Of a stretch of 64,000 nucleotides of DNA, positions 8,826 to 20,318 are shown piece by piece. The notes beneath the pieces are model-generated. The model worked only from the letters and a program-made list of their open reading frames with translations, did no database searches and was not told the origin of the DNA. The position numbers were made by a program, and so were the translations under genes. Source of the DNA: Candidatus Chloroploca sp. Khr17. Lineage in GTDB: Bacteria; Chloroflexota; Chloroflexia; Chloroflexales; Chloroflexaceae. The stretch is taken from the NCBI RefSeq assembly GCF_004138165.1, contig NZ_RYFF01000007.1:105186-169185 (forward strand). Reading direction: 5' to 3'. How positions within the stretch are numbered: the first letter of the stretch is position 1; the number at the start of each line of letters is the position of its first letter.

Positions 8826-10052
8826 ATGAACTGGCTGGGCCTTTTGATCATCATTATCCAGTCTGTGGTGATCGCGCTGGCGGTCACCACGGCCTTCGCC
8901 TATTTGACCCTCTTTGAGCGGCGGCTGCTGGCGCGCTTTCAGAACCGGGTGGGGCCAAACCGGGCCGGGCCGAACGGCTTTCTCCAACCCGTCGCCGACG
9001 CAGTCAAGCTCTTTTTCAAAGAGGATATTGTGCCCTCGGCAGCCGACAAGGCGGTCTATCTGCTGGCGCCTGCCATCGCGGTGATCCCGGCGATCATCAT
9101 CTGGGCCGTGATCCCCTTTGGATGTCTGAATATTGACTGGAATTACCGGGCCTGCTTTGCCGAGTCGTCGAGCGGGGTCAATAATATTCTGCAGATTGCC
9201 GACATCAATGTAGGCGTGCTCTATCTGCTCGCCATCACCAGCATCGGGGTCTATGGCATTACGCTGGCAGGCTGGGCAAGCAATAACAAATACTCGATGA
9301 TGGGCGGCATCCGGTCAACGGCGCAGTTGATTAGCTACGAACTCGCGCTCGGAACGGCGGTGCTGGCCGTGGTGATGACCTTCAGCACGCTCAGCACGCA
9401 CGAACTGGTCTATCACCAAGGGACGCTCTGGGGCATCGTGCCGCAATTCCTCGCCTTTGTGATCTTTATGATTGCCTCGACCGCCGAGGTGGTGCGTGCG
9501 CCGTTTGACCTGGTCGAAGCCGAACAGGAACTGGTCGGTGGCTACAATACCGAGTATGGCTCGATGAAGTTCGCGCTCTTCTTTATGACCGAATACATCA
9601 AGTTGATTGCGGTCAGCGCAATGGCCGTCACCTTCTTTTTTGGTGGCTGGCGCTTTCCGGGGCTCGAAATGCTCGGGGCAGGGGTCGAAGGCCTGGCAGG
9701 ACCGGTGGTTGCCAGCATTGCGGTGGGCCTAGCCTCACTCGGGTCGTTCCTGTTGAAACTGGTTGGGTTCCTCTTTCTCTCGGTCTGGATTCGGGCCTCG
9801 TGGCCGCGTATTCGCTACGACCGCCTGATGGATCTGGGGTGGAAGTGGCTGCTTCCGCTGGGACTGATCAATCTTGCGGCGACGGCGGTGGCCTTTGTGC
9901 TCATTGAGAGCTTTGTGCTGGCGTCGTTTATGCTGCTCGCCTTTAGCCTGCTCAGCCTTGCTATTGCAGCAGGCATCAATCGTGTGCCCAAACCAGTTGA
10001 CAATGTCACCTATGTGAGTGATGTTCGTAGCCGGGCCGAGACAGGTCAGTAG
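8826..10052 (+). CDS. nuoH: NADH-quinone oxidoreductase subunit H
   Basis: 408 residues, a multi-helix membrane subunit (ND1) that forms the quinone chamber with NuoB and NuoD. Signatures include ERRLLARFQNRVGPNRAGP near the start and ASTAEVVRAPFDLVEAEQE, the charged loop (with GYNTEYGSMKFA) that lines the quinone path. The start ATG is 8 bases after the nuoG stop. Apart from a somewhat longer C-terminal tail it is ordinary for the family. Confidence 0.95.
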   Translation: MNWLGLLIIIIQSVVIALAVTTAFAYLTLFERRLLARFQNRVGPNRAGPNGFLQPVADAVKLFFKEDIVPSAADKAVYLLAPAIAVIPAIIIWAVIPFGCLNIDWNYRACFAESSSGVNNILQIADINVGVLYLLAITSIGVYGITLAGWASNNKYSMMGGIRSTAQLISYELALGTAVLAVVMTFSTLSTHELVYHQGTLWGIVPQFLAFVIFMIASTAEVVRAPFDLVEAEQELVGGYNTEYGSMKFALFFMTEYIKLIAVSAMAVTFFFGGWRFPGLEMLGAGVEGLAGPVVASIAVGLASLGSFLLKLVGFLFLSVWIRASWPRIRYDRLMDLGWKWLLPLGLINLAATAVAFVLIESFVLASFMLLAFSLLSLAIAAGINRVPKPVDNVTYVSDVRSRAETGQ

Positions 10053-10095
10053 CCGCAACAACGCCCCGGTGCGGGCACACGATAAGGAGTAGTTG

Positions 10096-10593
10096 ATGAT
10101 CGGACAATTGTTGAAGGGGTTGCGCACAACCTTTGGCTATATCTTCACGCAGCCGGTAACGGTGCAGTACCCCGAAGTCAAGCGCCCGGTGCGTGAGCGG
10201 TTTCGTGGACGGCACGAGCTCAAACGGTTTGCCGATGGCAAAGAGCGCTGCATTGGCTGTTCGCTCTGCGCGGCGGCGTGCCCTGCCGATGCGATCCTGG
10301 TCGTACCCGCCGAGAATACGCCCGATCATCAGGTCTCGTATGGTGAACGGTATGCGGCGACGTACGAGATCAATATGCTGCGCTGCATCTTCTGTGGCTA
10401 TTGCGAAGATGCCTGCCCGACCAATGCGATTGTGCTTGAGCATCAGTACGAGCTTTCGTTCTATGATCGGCGCGACTCGATCTATACCAAAGAGATGCTG
10501 CTGGTACGCGAAGATCAGGGCCACGGCGATCCGCCGCCCATTCTGAGTCAGCTCGAGCGCCGCCCAAGCCCACCAGCGCAGATCGACCTGTAG
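10096..10593 (+). CDS. nuoI: NADH-quinone oxidoreductase subunit I
   Basis: 165 residues with two ferredoxin-type sites, CIGCSLCAAACPADAI and CIFCGYCEDACPTNAI, carrying clusters N6a and N6b that pass electrons to NuoB. The ATG at 10096 is placed by AAGGAG six bases upstream; a TTG immediately before it is in frame but less likely. A 43-base gap precedes it. Confidence 0.95.
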   Translation: MIGQLLKGLRTTFGYIFTQPVTVQYPEVKRPVRERFRGRHELKRFADGKERCIGCSLCAAACPADAILVVPAENTPDHQVSYGERYAATYEINMLRCIFCGYCEDACPTNAIVLEHQYELSFYDRRDSIYTKEMLLVREDQGHGDPPPILSQLERRPSPPAQIDL

Positions 10594-10602
10594 GGAGTGA
10601 CC

Positions 10603-11160
10603 ATGGATTTTGTGCTCTTTTTCCTTACGGCAGCCATCGCCCTCGCAGGGGCCATTGCCATGATCGTTGCACGGAACGCTGTCCATAGCGCCCTCTTTTT
10701 GTTGTTGAATTTCGGGGCAATTGCCGTTCTCTTTTTGCTCTTGCAATCACCATTTCTCTTTACAATCCAGCTCTCAATCTATGCCGGCGCGATCATGGTG
10801 CTCTTTCTCTTTGTGGTGATGCTGCTCGGGGCAGAACAGGTAGAGGCGGCACAGGACAAGTTGCCGTGGCAACAGCCGCTGGCGTTGGTGATGGGGGCGG
10901 GCTTGCTGGTGATTGCGATGATCACGGCGGTACGCGGTGGTTCGAACGATGCGCCGCCGGGGGGTGAAGCTGCCGAAGCCTTTGGTGACCCGGCGAGCCT
11001 GGGCGAACTGCTCTTTACCAAGTATCTGTTGCCCTTTCAGATTACCGGGATCATCCTGCTGGTCGCGGTCATCGGCGTCGTGGTGCTTAACCAGCAGCGC
11101 AACCAGGCGCAAACCGAGGAGACGCCGGGCGAGCGACCGAGTTCGAGCGTGCAACCGTAG
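10603..11160 (+). CDS. nuoJ: NADH-quinone oxidoreductase subunit J
   Basis: 185 residues (ND6) with five hydrophobic segments. The region QLSIYAGAIMVLFLFVVMLL contains the pi-bulge helix that couples quinone chemistry to proton transfer. GGGAG precedes the ATG at 10603; a GTG two codons upstream is in frame but lies inside the ribosome site. The C-terminal 20 residues are hydrophilic (QAQTEETPGERPSSS). Confidence 0.94.
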   Translation: MDFVLFFLTAAIALAGAIAMIVARNAVHSALFLLLNFGAIAVLFLLLQSPFLFTIQLSIYAGAIMVLFLFVVMLLGAEQVEAAQDKLPWQQPLALVMGAGLLVIAMITAVRGGSNDAPPGGEAAEAFGDPASLGELLFTKYLLPFQITGIILLVAVIGVVVLNQQRNQAQTEETPGERPSSSVQP

Positions 11161-11190
11161 TCGTCTGATGCAATCGTATAAGGATCTTGC

Positions 11191-11493
11191 ATGGTTCCCA
11201 CGACCTTTTATGTTCTGTTGAGTGCCGTCTTATTCACGATTGGCGTGCTGGGGGTCTTGATTCGTCGCAACGCGATTGTGGTCTTTATGTCGGTTGAGTT
11301 GATGCTCAATGCGGCCAACCTGGCCCTGGTCGCCTATGCACGCGAACGGCTCGCGGTTGATGGTCAGGTACTCGTCTTTTTTGTGATTACGGTAGCAGCG
11401 GCTGAGGTAGCCGTCGGCCTTGCGCTGCTGGTGGCGATCTTCAAATCGAAACGAACCGCCGATATCGACGAGGTCAGTATGCTCCGAGGATAA
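11191..11493 (+). CDS. nuoK: NADH-quinone oxidoreductase subunit K
   Basis: 100 residues with three transmembrane helices. It has the conserved membrane glutamates in [16 protein letters not shown] and [17 protein letters not shown], which lie on the central proton axis next to NuoJ and NuoN. AAGGATC lies upstream of the ATG. The length and sequence are typical. Confidence 0.95.
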   Translation: MVPTTFYVLLSAVLFTIGVLGVLIRRNAIVVFMSVELMLNAANLALVAYARERLAVDGQVLVFFVITVAAAEVAVGLALLVAIFKSKRTADIDEVSMLRG

Positions 11494-11541
11494 GGGAGGC
11501 GCAGTGGCCCTTCCTTTGGCTTTGCCCATTGAGGTTGTGTG

Positions 11542-13500
<1,959 letters not shown>

Positions 13501-13516
13501 GATAAAAGGAAGCCGC

Positions 13517-15073
13517 ATGCAAGTTCCGATCCTGTCATTTGTGCTCTGGCTGCCCGCACTCGGAGCCCTGCTGTTACTCACGGTGCCACGGAAGAGCGAT
13601 GAACTGGCGCGCCGGATTGCCCTGGTCGTTGCTGTGGTCACCTTTCTCGTTTCGTTGACCCTGCCGCTCCGGTTTGTGCCCGAAAGTGCGCTCGGTGCGG
13701 GGCCGGTGACGATGCAGTTTGCCGAGACGCTGCCCTGGTTGCCCTCGTGGGGCATCAGCTATAGCCTTGCAATTGATGGCGTCAGTCTCTGGCTGGTGAT
13801 GTTGACGACGTTTCTGACGCCAATTGTGGTGCTCTCGACCTGGGACTCGGTACACAAGGAAGTTCGCAATTTCCAGATCCTGCTCTTGCTCTTGACCACG
13901 GCGATGCTCGGGGTCTTTATGGCCCAGGATCTCTTGCTCTTCTATATCTTCTGGGAATTCACGCTGATTCCGATGACCTTTTTGATCGGGATCTGGGGTG
14001 GCAGCAACCGGGTCTATGCGGCGCGCAAGTTTTTCCTCTATACGTTTGCCGGATCGGTGCTGATGCTGCTGGCCGTGATCGGGCTCTATGTCTTGCACCG
14101 CGAGAGCATCGCGGTGAGTCAGCCCGGCTATCAGGGCACGCTCAACTTTGGCGCGATTGTGGCCGATCTGCGGAGCGGGGCGTTCGTGCTGGAGACAGCG
14201 ACCGAGCGGTTGCTCTTTGGGGCGTTCTTCCTCGCCTTCGCGATCAAGGTGCCGCTCTGGCCGTTCCACACCTGGTTGCCCGATGCGCACGTCGAAGCGC
14301 CTACGGCTGGCTCGGTGGTGTTGGCGGGTGTGCTGCTGAAACTTGGTGGCTACGGCATGATCCGCTACTGCCTGACGCTCTTTCCCGAGGCGTCGCGCTG
14401 GGCGGCCCCGGCGATCGGGGTGCTGGCGGTGATTGGCATCATCTATGGCGCGATTGTCGCTTTTGCCCAGACCGATATGAAGAAACTGGTCGCCTATTCG
14501 TCGGTGAGCCATATGGGCTTCATTGTGCTTGGCATCTTCGCGCTCAACAGCGAGGGCATCAGCGGTGCCATCATCCAGATGATCAACCACGGCCTCTCGA
14601 CCGGCGCGCTCTTCTTGATTGTCGGCGTGCTCTACGAGCGACGGCATACCCGCGAAATGGCGGCGTACAGCGGCATCTGGACGGTGATGCCAATCTATGC
14701 GGGCATCACCTTGCTGGTGGCGCTCTCGTCGGCAGGCTTGCCCGGGCTGAATGGTTTCATTGGTGAATTTGTGATTATGCAGGGGGCGTTTCTCTCGCCT
14801 GAGCTTGGCTGGCCCTTTCTGGCGTTTGCCGTGCTCGGCGTTGTGTTGGCGGCGATCTACCTGCTGAAGCTCTACCGGGAAGTCTTTATGGGCGAAGTGA
14901 ACGAAGCGAGCGCGGGCCTGCCCGATCTCAACCAGCGCGAACTAGTCACGCTGGTGGCTCTGTGCATCCCGATTGTGATCATCGGCCTCTATCCCGGCTT
15001 TCTCTTTGGCCCGATGCAGAGCAGTGTCGCCGAGGTGGTCAATGGTCTGGCCCCTGTGATTGCAGGACGTTGA
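13517..15073 (+). CDS. nuoM: NADH-quinone oxidoreductase subunit M
   Basis: 518 residues, the second antiporter-like subunit (ND4). FYIFWEFTLIPMTFLIGIWGG contains the conserved glutamate, and PLWPFHTWLPDAHVEAPTAGSV and HGLSTGALFLIVG are the other hallmark segments. It follows nuoL by 16 bases with AAAAGGA as ribosome site, and is followed by a 67-base gap before nuoN. Confidence 0.95.
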   Translation: MQVPILSFVLWLPALGALLLLTVPRKSDELARRIALVVAVVTFLVSLTLPLRFVPESALGAGPVTMQFAETLPWLPSWGISYSLAIDGVSLWLVMLTTFLTPIVVLSTWDSVHKEVRNFQILLLLLTTAMLGVFMAQDLLLFYIFWEFTLIPMTFLIGIWGGSNRVYAARKFFLYTFAGSVLMLLAVIGLYVLHRESIAVSQPGYQGTLNFGAIVADLRSGAFVLETATERLLFGAFFLAFAIKVPLWPFHTWLPDAHVEAPTAGSVVLAGVLLKLGGYGMIRYCLTLFPEASRWAAPAIGVLAVIGIIYGAIVAFAQTDMKKLVAYSSVSHMGFIVLGIFALNSEGISGAIIQMINHGLSTGALFLIVGVLYERRHTREMAAYSGIWTVMPIYAGITLLVALSSAGLPGLNGFIGEFVIMQGAFLSPELGWPFLAFAVLGVVLAAIYLLKLYREVFMGEVNEASAGLPDLNQRELVTLVALCIPIVIIGLYPGFLFGPMQSSVAEVVNGLAPVIAGR

Positions 15074-15140
15074 GGCGCTGCCAGGCGCTATGTGTGAGCC
15101 GCGATGGGCCAGTGGCCCGTGACCCTCGCCGGGAGGCGTA

Positions 15141-16604
15141 ATGGACTCAATTCAGATTCCACCAGTTGATTTCAGACTGATAGCACCATTGCTCGTGGTG
15201 ACTGGCTGGGCAATGGTCTTGCTGCTTGTTGATGTCTTTGCCATTCCAGCCAACCGCAAAAAGCTGACGGGCTATCTTGCCATTGCCGGGTTGGTGGTCG
15301 CGGGCCTGGTTGCCATTCCGCTCTGGGATGTGAGTGGCAGCACCTTTAGCAATATGCTTGTGCTCGACCGCTATAGCCTGATCCTGACCTGGATCTTCCT
15401 GATCATCGGGGCGCTGAGCATCACGATGGCGCTCGACTATCTACCGCGGCACGGCATCGAACAGGGCGAGTTCTACCCGCTGATCATGTTTGCCGTCGCC
15501 GGCATGATCGTGATGGCCCAGGGCACCGATCTGATCGTGCTCTTCCTCGGCGTCGAGTTGCTCTCGATCACGCTCTATATTTTGACCGGCTTTGCCTATC
15601 CACGCCTCACCTCGGAAGAGGCGGCGATGAAGTATCTGGTGCTCGGGGCGTTTGCGGCAGGCTTTTTCATTTATGGCATCGCACTGACCTATGGAGCCGT
15701 GGGGACAACGAATCTCGCCCTGATTGCCGAGCGCCTGGCTGACCCGGCGGCCGAGACCAATCAGTTGCTGCTACTCGCCGGGGCGTCGCTCATTCTGATC
15801 GCCTTTGCCTTCAAGGTTGCGCTGGTACCCTTCCACATGTGGACGCCCGATGTCTACGAAGGCTCGCCAACCCCGGTGGCGGCGTTTATGAGTGTCGGCA
15901 CCAAAGGCGCGGCGTTTGCCGGCCTGTTGCGCATCCTGGTGACCGCCCTGCCCGCGCTCCAACCCTTCTGGCTGCCAGTCCTCGGCGTGCTCGCGGCGCT
16001 GACAATGCTCATCGGCAACCTCGGTGCCTTGAGCCAGACCAACGTCAAACGCATGCTCGCCTATTCGAGTATCGGGCACGCAGGCTACATTCTGCTGAGC
16101 ATCATGGTCGCCTCGGAGCGCGGGGCGCAAGCGTTTCTCTTCTACATGCTCGCGTATGCGCTGACCAACCTGGGGGCGTTTGCGGTCGTCATTGCGCTGG
16201 AGCAGCGCAGCAACGCAACCTGGAGCCTCGACGATTTCACGGGGTTGTACAAACGGCAGCCGTTGCTCGCGCTGGCAATGGCCGTCTTTATGTTCTCGCT
16301 GGCCGGGGTGCCGCCAACCGCCGGCTTTATGGCGAAGTTCTATGTCTTCACCACCGCCTACGAAGGTGGCCTGGGCTGGCTCGTCTTGATTGGCGTGCTG
16401 ACGAGTGCGCTGGCCGTCTTCTTCTACCTGCGCGTCGTCATCCGCATGTTTATGCACGAACCGCAAGGCGACCTCGAACCCGCGCTGAACCGAGGGCTCT
16501 CGACCGACATCGCAATTGCCGGCGGGCTAACCTTGCTCTTTGGCATCGTACCGGCACCGATCATCTTCCTGGTCGAGCGTTCGCTAGTCGCGGCGGGAGG
16601 CTAA
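15141..16604 (+). CDS. nuoN: NADH-quinone oxidoreductase subunit N
   Basis: 487 residues, the third antiporter-like subunit (ND2). Signatures include LGVELLSITLYILTGF, the proton-channel segment FKVALVPFHMWTPDVYEGSPTP, and GNLGALSQTNVKRMLAYSSI. GGGAGG lies 6 bases before the ATG. It is the last gene of the operon; the terminator-like hairpin at 16757-16808 lies about 150 bases downstream. Confidence 0.95.
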   Translation: MDSIQIPPVDFRLIAPLLVVTGWAMVLLLVDVFAIPANRKKLTGYLAIAGLVVAGLVAIPLWDVSGSTFSNMLVLDRYSLILTWIFLIIGALSITMALDYLPRHGIEQGEFYPLIMFAVAGMIVMAQGTDLIVLFLGVELLSITLYILTGFAYPRLTSEEAAMKYLVLGAFAAGFFIYGIALTYGAVGTTNLALIAERLADPAAETNQLLLLAGASLILIAFAFKVALVPFHMWTPDVYEGSPTPVAAFMSVGTKGAAFAGLLRILVTALPALQPFWLPVLGVLAALTMLIGNLGALSQTNVKRMLAYSSIGHAGYILLSIMVASERGAQAFLFYMLAYALTNLGAFAVVIALEQRSNATWSLDDFTGLYKRQPLLALAMAVFMFSLAGVPPTAGFMAKFYVFTTAYEGGLGWLVLIGVLTSALAVFFYLRVVIRMFMHEPQGDLEPALNRGLSTDIAIAGGLTLLFGIVPAPIIFLVERSLVAAGG

Positions 16605-16756
16605 CGCAGCTCCTTCCGCCGGTTAAAAGTTGTGAATTTTTCGCCTGTTTGCACCCAAAGTGGCGATTTTGCTACCCGCAAACGGACACGGCAATGCTAG
16701 AATAGCCCGCAAAGAACTCCTCAACCATCAATTTGCGGTAACTTCATACTGCTTGC

Positions 16757-16808
16757 AAAGACGCAGGGGCACGAGGCAAAGACGCACGGCATGCCCCTGC
16801 GTCTTTTT
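16757..16808 (+). terminator. Rho-independent-like terminator after nuoN
   Basis: Arms AAAGACGCAGGGGCA (16757-16771) and TGCCCCTGCGTCTTT (16792-16806) form a perfect 15-bp stem with a 20-base loop followed by T's to 16808. It separates nuo from the Hdr cluster. An extended -10-like TGCTAGAAT lies upstream at about 16694-16702; I could not find a good -35 for either side. Confidence 0.7.
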
Positions 16809-16875
16809 GTGTTCCGTGTAGAATCGTCGCCCGCGTTGCCATGCTCGTGATGACACCGCGAAGGGTTGCAACTCT

Positions 16876-19800
16876 ATGGAAGCGCACGCCTACGATGCCT
16901 TGGTGATTGGGGCCGGGATTAGCGGGATGCAGGCGGCCCTGGATCTTGCCGAGAAGGGCTATCAAGTGCTCGTCGTAGAACGCCAGGCAAGCATTGGCGG
17001 CACGATGGCGAAGCTGGACAAGACCTTCCCCACCAATGATTGCGCGATCTGCATCACCGCGCCAAAGATGGTCGAGTTGGCGCGCCATCCCAACATTACG
17101 CTGCTCACCTCGGCGCAAGTCGAGCGGGTCGCGGGGTCGGTTGGGCATTTCGAGGTGACGATCTGGCGGCAGACGACCTATGTTGACCCCGAGAAGTGTA
17201 CGGGCTGCGGCGATTGCGCCCGCGCATGTCCCGTTGAGGTGGCCGATACATTCAACGGACGACTGTCGCAACGCAAGGCGATCTATCTCCAGTTTCCCCA
17301 GGCGGTGCCGGCGGTCTATACGATTGACTATGCCCAGTGTACGGGCTGTGGGGCCTGCGACCGCGCCTGTGGCCCCGGGGCCATCTCGTTTCTGCGACGC
17401 TCGCAACCGCTGACGGTCACGGTCGGCAGCATTGTGGTCGCCACGGGTTTCGAGGTGCTCGAGCCGACTGAGTTGCGGCGCGAGTATGGCTACGGGCGCT
17501 TTGCGAATGTGCTGACGGCGCTGCAGTACGAGCGGTTGATGGCTGCTTCCGGGCCAACCGATGGGCATGTGACCAGGCCTTCCGATGGGCAGGCACCACG
17601 CAGCATCGCCTGGATCCAGTGCGTCGGCTCGCGCAGTACCCAGGGCGGCCATCCCTACTGCTCGAAGATCTGTTGCATGTATGCGACCAAAGAAGCGCTC
17701 ATTACCCGCGAACATGCTCCTGACACCGCCACAACGATCTTTTATATGGATCTGCGGGCCTATGGCAAAGATTTTCAGCAGTACTACCAGCGTGCCGCCA
17801 GCCACGGCGTGCGGTATGTGCGAAGTCGGCCCGCGAGCGTGAGTGAAAATGCCGATCAGAGTCTGCTGCTTGAGTATGAGGATACGTTGACGGGAGAAGT
17901 AGCGAGCGCGACCTTTGATCTGCTGGTGCTCTCGACTGCCGTGGTGCCCCCGCCCGAGAATCGGCGCCTGGCGCAGGCGCTCGGCATTGCGGTTGATGAA
18001 CATGGCTTTTTTGTCGCCCGCGATGCATTGCGCGCCCCGCTGCACGCGACCCGCGAAGGCATCTTCCTCGCCGGGGGTGCCCAGGGACCCAATGACATCC
18101 CCGATTGCGTGGCGCAGGCCAGCGGGGCCGCCGGGCTCGCGGCGCTTCCGCTGAGTCAGCGCCAGCGCACCGCCGAACCGGTGCCGCCCGCCGAGCGCGA
18201 TGTCGCCGCTGAAGCCCCGCGTACTGGCGTCTTTGTCTGTAGCTGCGGCAAGAATATCGGCGGGTTTGTTGATGTCGAGGCCGTGACCGCCTCGGCGCGT
18301 GCGTTGCCCGAGGTAGCCTTCGCCGAGGCCTGTATGTTCGCCTGCTCGGAGGATGCCCAGCGCAAGATCAGGGGGGCCATCGAGGCCAACGGGCTCAATC
18401 GGGTTGTCGTGGCGGCCTGCTCGCCCATTACCCACGGCCCGGTCTTCCAACAGACCTGCGCCGAAGTTGGGCTCAATGCCGGACTCTTTGAGATGGCAAA
18501 TATCCGCAATCAGTGCTCGTGGGTGCATTCGTCTGAACCCGGCCCCGCGACCACCAAGGCCGCCGATCTGGTGCGCATGGCAGTTGCGCGTGCTAGTTAC
18601 GTCAAGTCATTACCTGTCCAGACGATCGAGGTAACCCCGGGATGCCTGGTGATTGGCGGTGGCACGGCTGGCATGACGGCGGCGATCACCCTGGCCGAGA
18701 TGGGCATCGCGACCTATCTGGTTGAACGCGAGACGGTACTGGGGGGCAAGCTGAATCTGCTTGGCAAGCTGGCCCCCAATGATCTGCCGGCCAGGGCGTT
18801 TCGCGAACAACTGGTTCACGAGGTACAACGCCGCCCACTGATCAAGGTCTTTACGGGCACCGAGGTGGGTGCGCTTGCCGGTCATGTCGGCAATTTCGAG
18901 GTGACGCTCGACGGCGGGTTGGGTGAAACAGTGACGCAGGTGCAGGTTGGCACAATCATTGTGGCAACAGGCTTTCGTGAGGTTGATCTGCGCGGGCGCT
19001 ATGGCTATGGTGATGACCCGCGCATTATCACGCAGCTTGAACTCGAGCGCCGCCTGCGCGACGGCACGCTCGGCAAGCCCCGTTCGGTGGTGATGATCAA
19101 CTGCGCTGGCTCGCTCGACGCCGAAAATCCGTCGTGCTGCCGCATCGGGTGCAGCGTCGCCGTCAAAAATGCGCGCCTGGTGCATCAGGCCGCCCCCGGC
19201 TCGCAGGTCTTTCTGCTCTACCAGGATCTGCGCGTCTATGGCAAAGGCCAGGAAGAGGCTTTTACTCAGATGCTCGCTGAGGTCGCACCACAGCGCATCA
19301 GGTACGATGCCGAGCGTCCGCCCCGGGTGAGCCTCGAGCACGGGCGCATCATGGTGACGGTCTACGACACCCTGCTGCGCGACGAGCTTGAGGTCGAGGC
19401 GGATCTGGTGGTGCTGACGGCTGCCTTGCGCGGCGATGGCGAAACACCGCGCCTCAAGCAGATGCTCAAGGTTGGGGCGAATGCCCAGGATTTTTATCAC
19501 GAAGCCCATGCAAAGATCCGGCCACTCGACTTTACCACCGAGGGCATCTATCTCTGCGGGGGCGACCATTACCCCCGCAGCATTCCTGATACGCTGGCGC
19601 AGGCCGCCGGTGCTGCGTCACGTGCGGCGATCCCGCTGTTGCGCGGGCGGGTCAAGGTTGAGCCAATCGTCGCCGAGGTTGAGGCAGCACGCTGTTCGGG
19701 CTGCGGTCTCTGCGTGCCGCACTGCCCGTATGGCGCCATGAGGCTCGATGCTGAACGGGGCGTGCTGGTGATCGAAGAGGTCTTGTGCAAGGGTTGCGGC

Positions 19801-19905
19801 ACGTGCGTTGCGGCCTGCCCATCGGGGGCGCTGCAGCAACGTGGCTTCGCCGATGCACAAGTGCTGGCCATGATCGAGACCGCCTGGGAGGGGGCGCTGG
19901 TATGA
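16876..19905 (+). CDS. hdrA: Tandem HdrA/QmoAB-like flavin iron-sulfur protein
   Basis: 1009 residues, two HdrA-like halves in one chain. The first half starts directly with an FAD fold (GAGISG, residues 12-17), has the HdrA cluster motif NDCAICITAPKM (Cys56, Cys59) and two ferredoxin sites (from Cys108, and CTGCGACDRAC). The second half begins near residue 452 with VCSCGKNIGG, has a second FAD fold (GGGTAGMTAA), and ends in CSGCGLCVPHCP and CKGCGTCVAACP. The second FAD domain lacks the DCxxC cluster motif. HdrA proteins carry the FAD that can split electrons between high- and low-potential acceptors. The layout resembles QmoA and QmoB joined head to tail. It overlaps mvhD by 4 bases. Confidence 0.9.
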   Translation: MEAHAYDALVIGAGISGMQAALDLAEKGYQVLVVERQASIGGTMAKLDKTFPTNDCAICITAPKMVELARHPNITLLTSAQVERVAGSVGHFEVTIWRQTTYVDPEKCTGCGDCARACPVEVADTFNGRLSQRKAIYLQFPQAVPAVYTIDYAQCTGCGACDRACGPGAISFLRRSQPLTVTVGSIVVATGFEVLEPTELRREYGYGRFANVLTALQYERLMAASGPTDGHVTRPSDGQAPRSIAWIQCVGSRSTQGGHPYCSKICCMYATKEALITREHAPDTATTIFYMDLRAYGKDFQQYYQRAASHGVRYVRSRPASVSENADQSLLLEYEDTLTGEVASATFDLLVLSTAVVPPPENRRLAQALGIAVDEHGFFVARDALRAPLHATREGIFLAGGAQGPNDIPDCVAQASGAAGLAALPLSQRQRTAEPVPPAERDVAAEAPRTGVFVCSCGKNIGGFVDVEAVTASARALPEVAFAEACMFACSEDAQRKIRGAIEANGLNRVVVAACSPITHGPVFQQTCAEVGLNAGLFEMANIRNQCSWVHSSEPGPATTKAADLVRMAVARASYVKSLPVQTIEVTPGCLVIGGGTAGMTAAITLAEMGIATYLVERETVLGGKLNLLGKLAPNDLPARAFREQLVHEVQRRPLIKVFTGTEVGALAGHVGNFEVTLDGGLGETVTQVQVGTIIVATGFREVDLRGRYGYGDDPRIITQLELERRLRDGTLGKPRSVVMINCAGSLDAENPSCCRIGCSVAVKNARLVHQAAPGSQVFLLYQDLRVYGKGQEEAFTQMLAEVAPQRIRYDAERPPRVSLEHGRIMVTVYDTLLRDELEVEADLVVLTAALRGDGETPRLKQMLKVGANAQDFYHEAHAKIRPLDFTTEGIYLCGGDHYPRSIPDTLAQAAGAASRAAIPLLRGRVKVEPIVAEVEAARCSGCGLCVPHCPYGAMRLDAERGVLVIEEVLCKGCGTCVAACPSGALQQRGFADAQVLAMIETAWEGALV

Positions 19906-20318
19906 GTGAGCCGTTCGAACCAAAAATCGTGGGGTTGCTCTGTAGCTGGTGCGCGTATGCGGGGGCCGACACCGCAGGCGTCAGTCGCGTCCAGTACCCG
20001 CCCAACCTCCGCATTGTGCGCGTGATGTGCAGCGGGCGCGTTGATCCGCTCTTTGTGGCGCGTGCGTTTGAACATGGTGCCGATGGGGTGCTGGTCGCGG
20101 GGTGCCATCCCGGTGACTGCCACTATCTTTCGGGCAACAACTACGCCGAAGAGCGCTTTGCCAAATTTGCCCAGTTGCTCGACTTCTTTGGCCTTGACCA
20201 GCGTCGCTTCAAACTGGCCTGGGTCTCGGGATCAGAAGGTGCGCGTTTTGCCGCGCTTGTGGCCGAGATGACCGAGGAATTGCGTGCCCTCGGGCCACTC
20301 GAGTTGAAGGTGCAGTGA
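19902..20318 (+). CDS. mvhD: MvhD-like [2Fe-2S] electron-transfer protein
   Basis: 138 residues. LLCSWCAYAGADTAG, VMCSGRVDP and VAGCHPGDCHYLSGN are the cysteine motifs of MvhD, the small protein that delivers electrons to HdrA in methanogens and in many bacterial Hdr complexes. The start is fixed by the ATGA overlap with hdrA, and its stop overlaps the next ATG. The electron donor it serves here is not a hydrogenase, since none is encoded nearby. Confidence 0.9.
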   Translation: MSEPFEPKIVGLLCSWCAYAGADTAGVSRVQYPPNLRIVRVMCSGRVDPLFVARAFEHGADGVLVAGCHPGDCHYLSGNNYAEERFAKFAQLLDFFGLDQRRFKLAWVSGSEGARFAALVAEMTEELRALGPLELKVQ

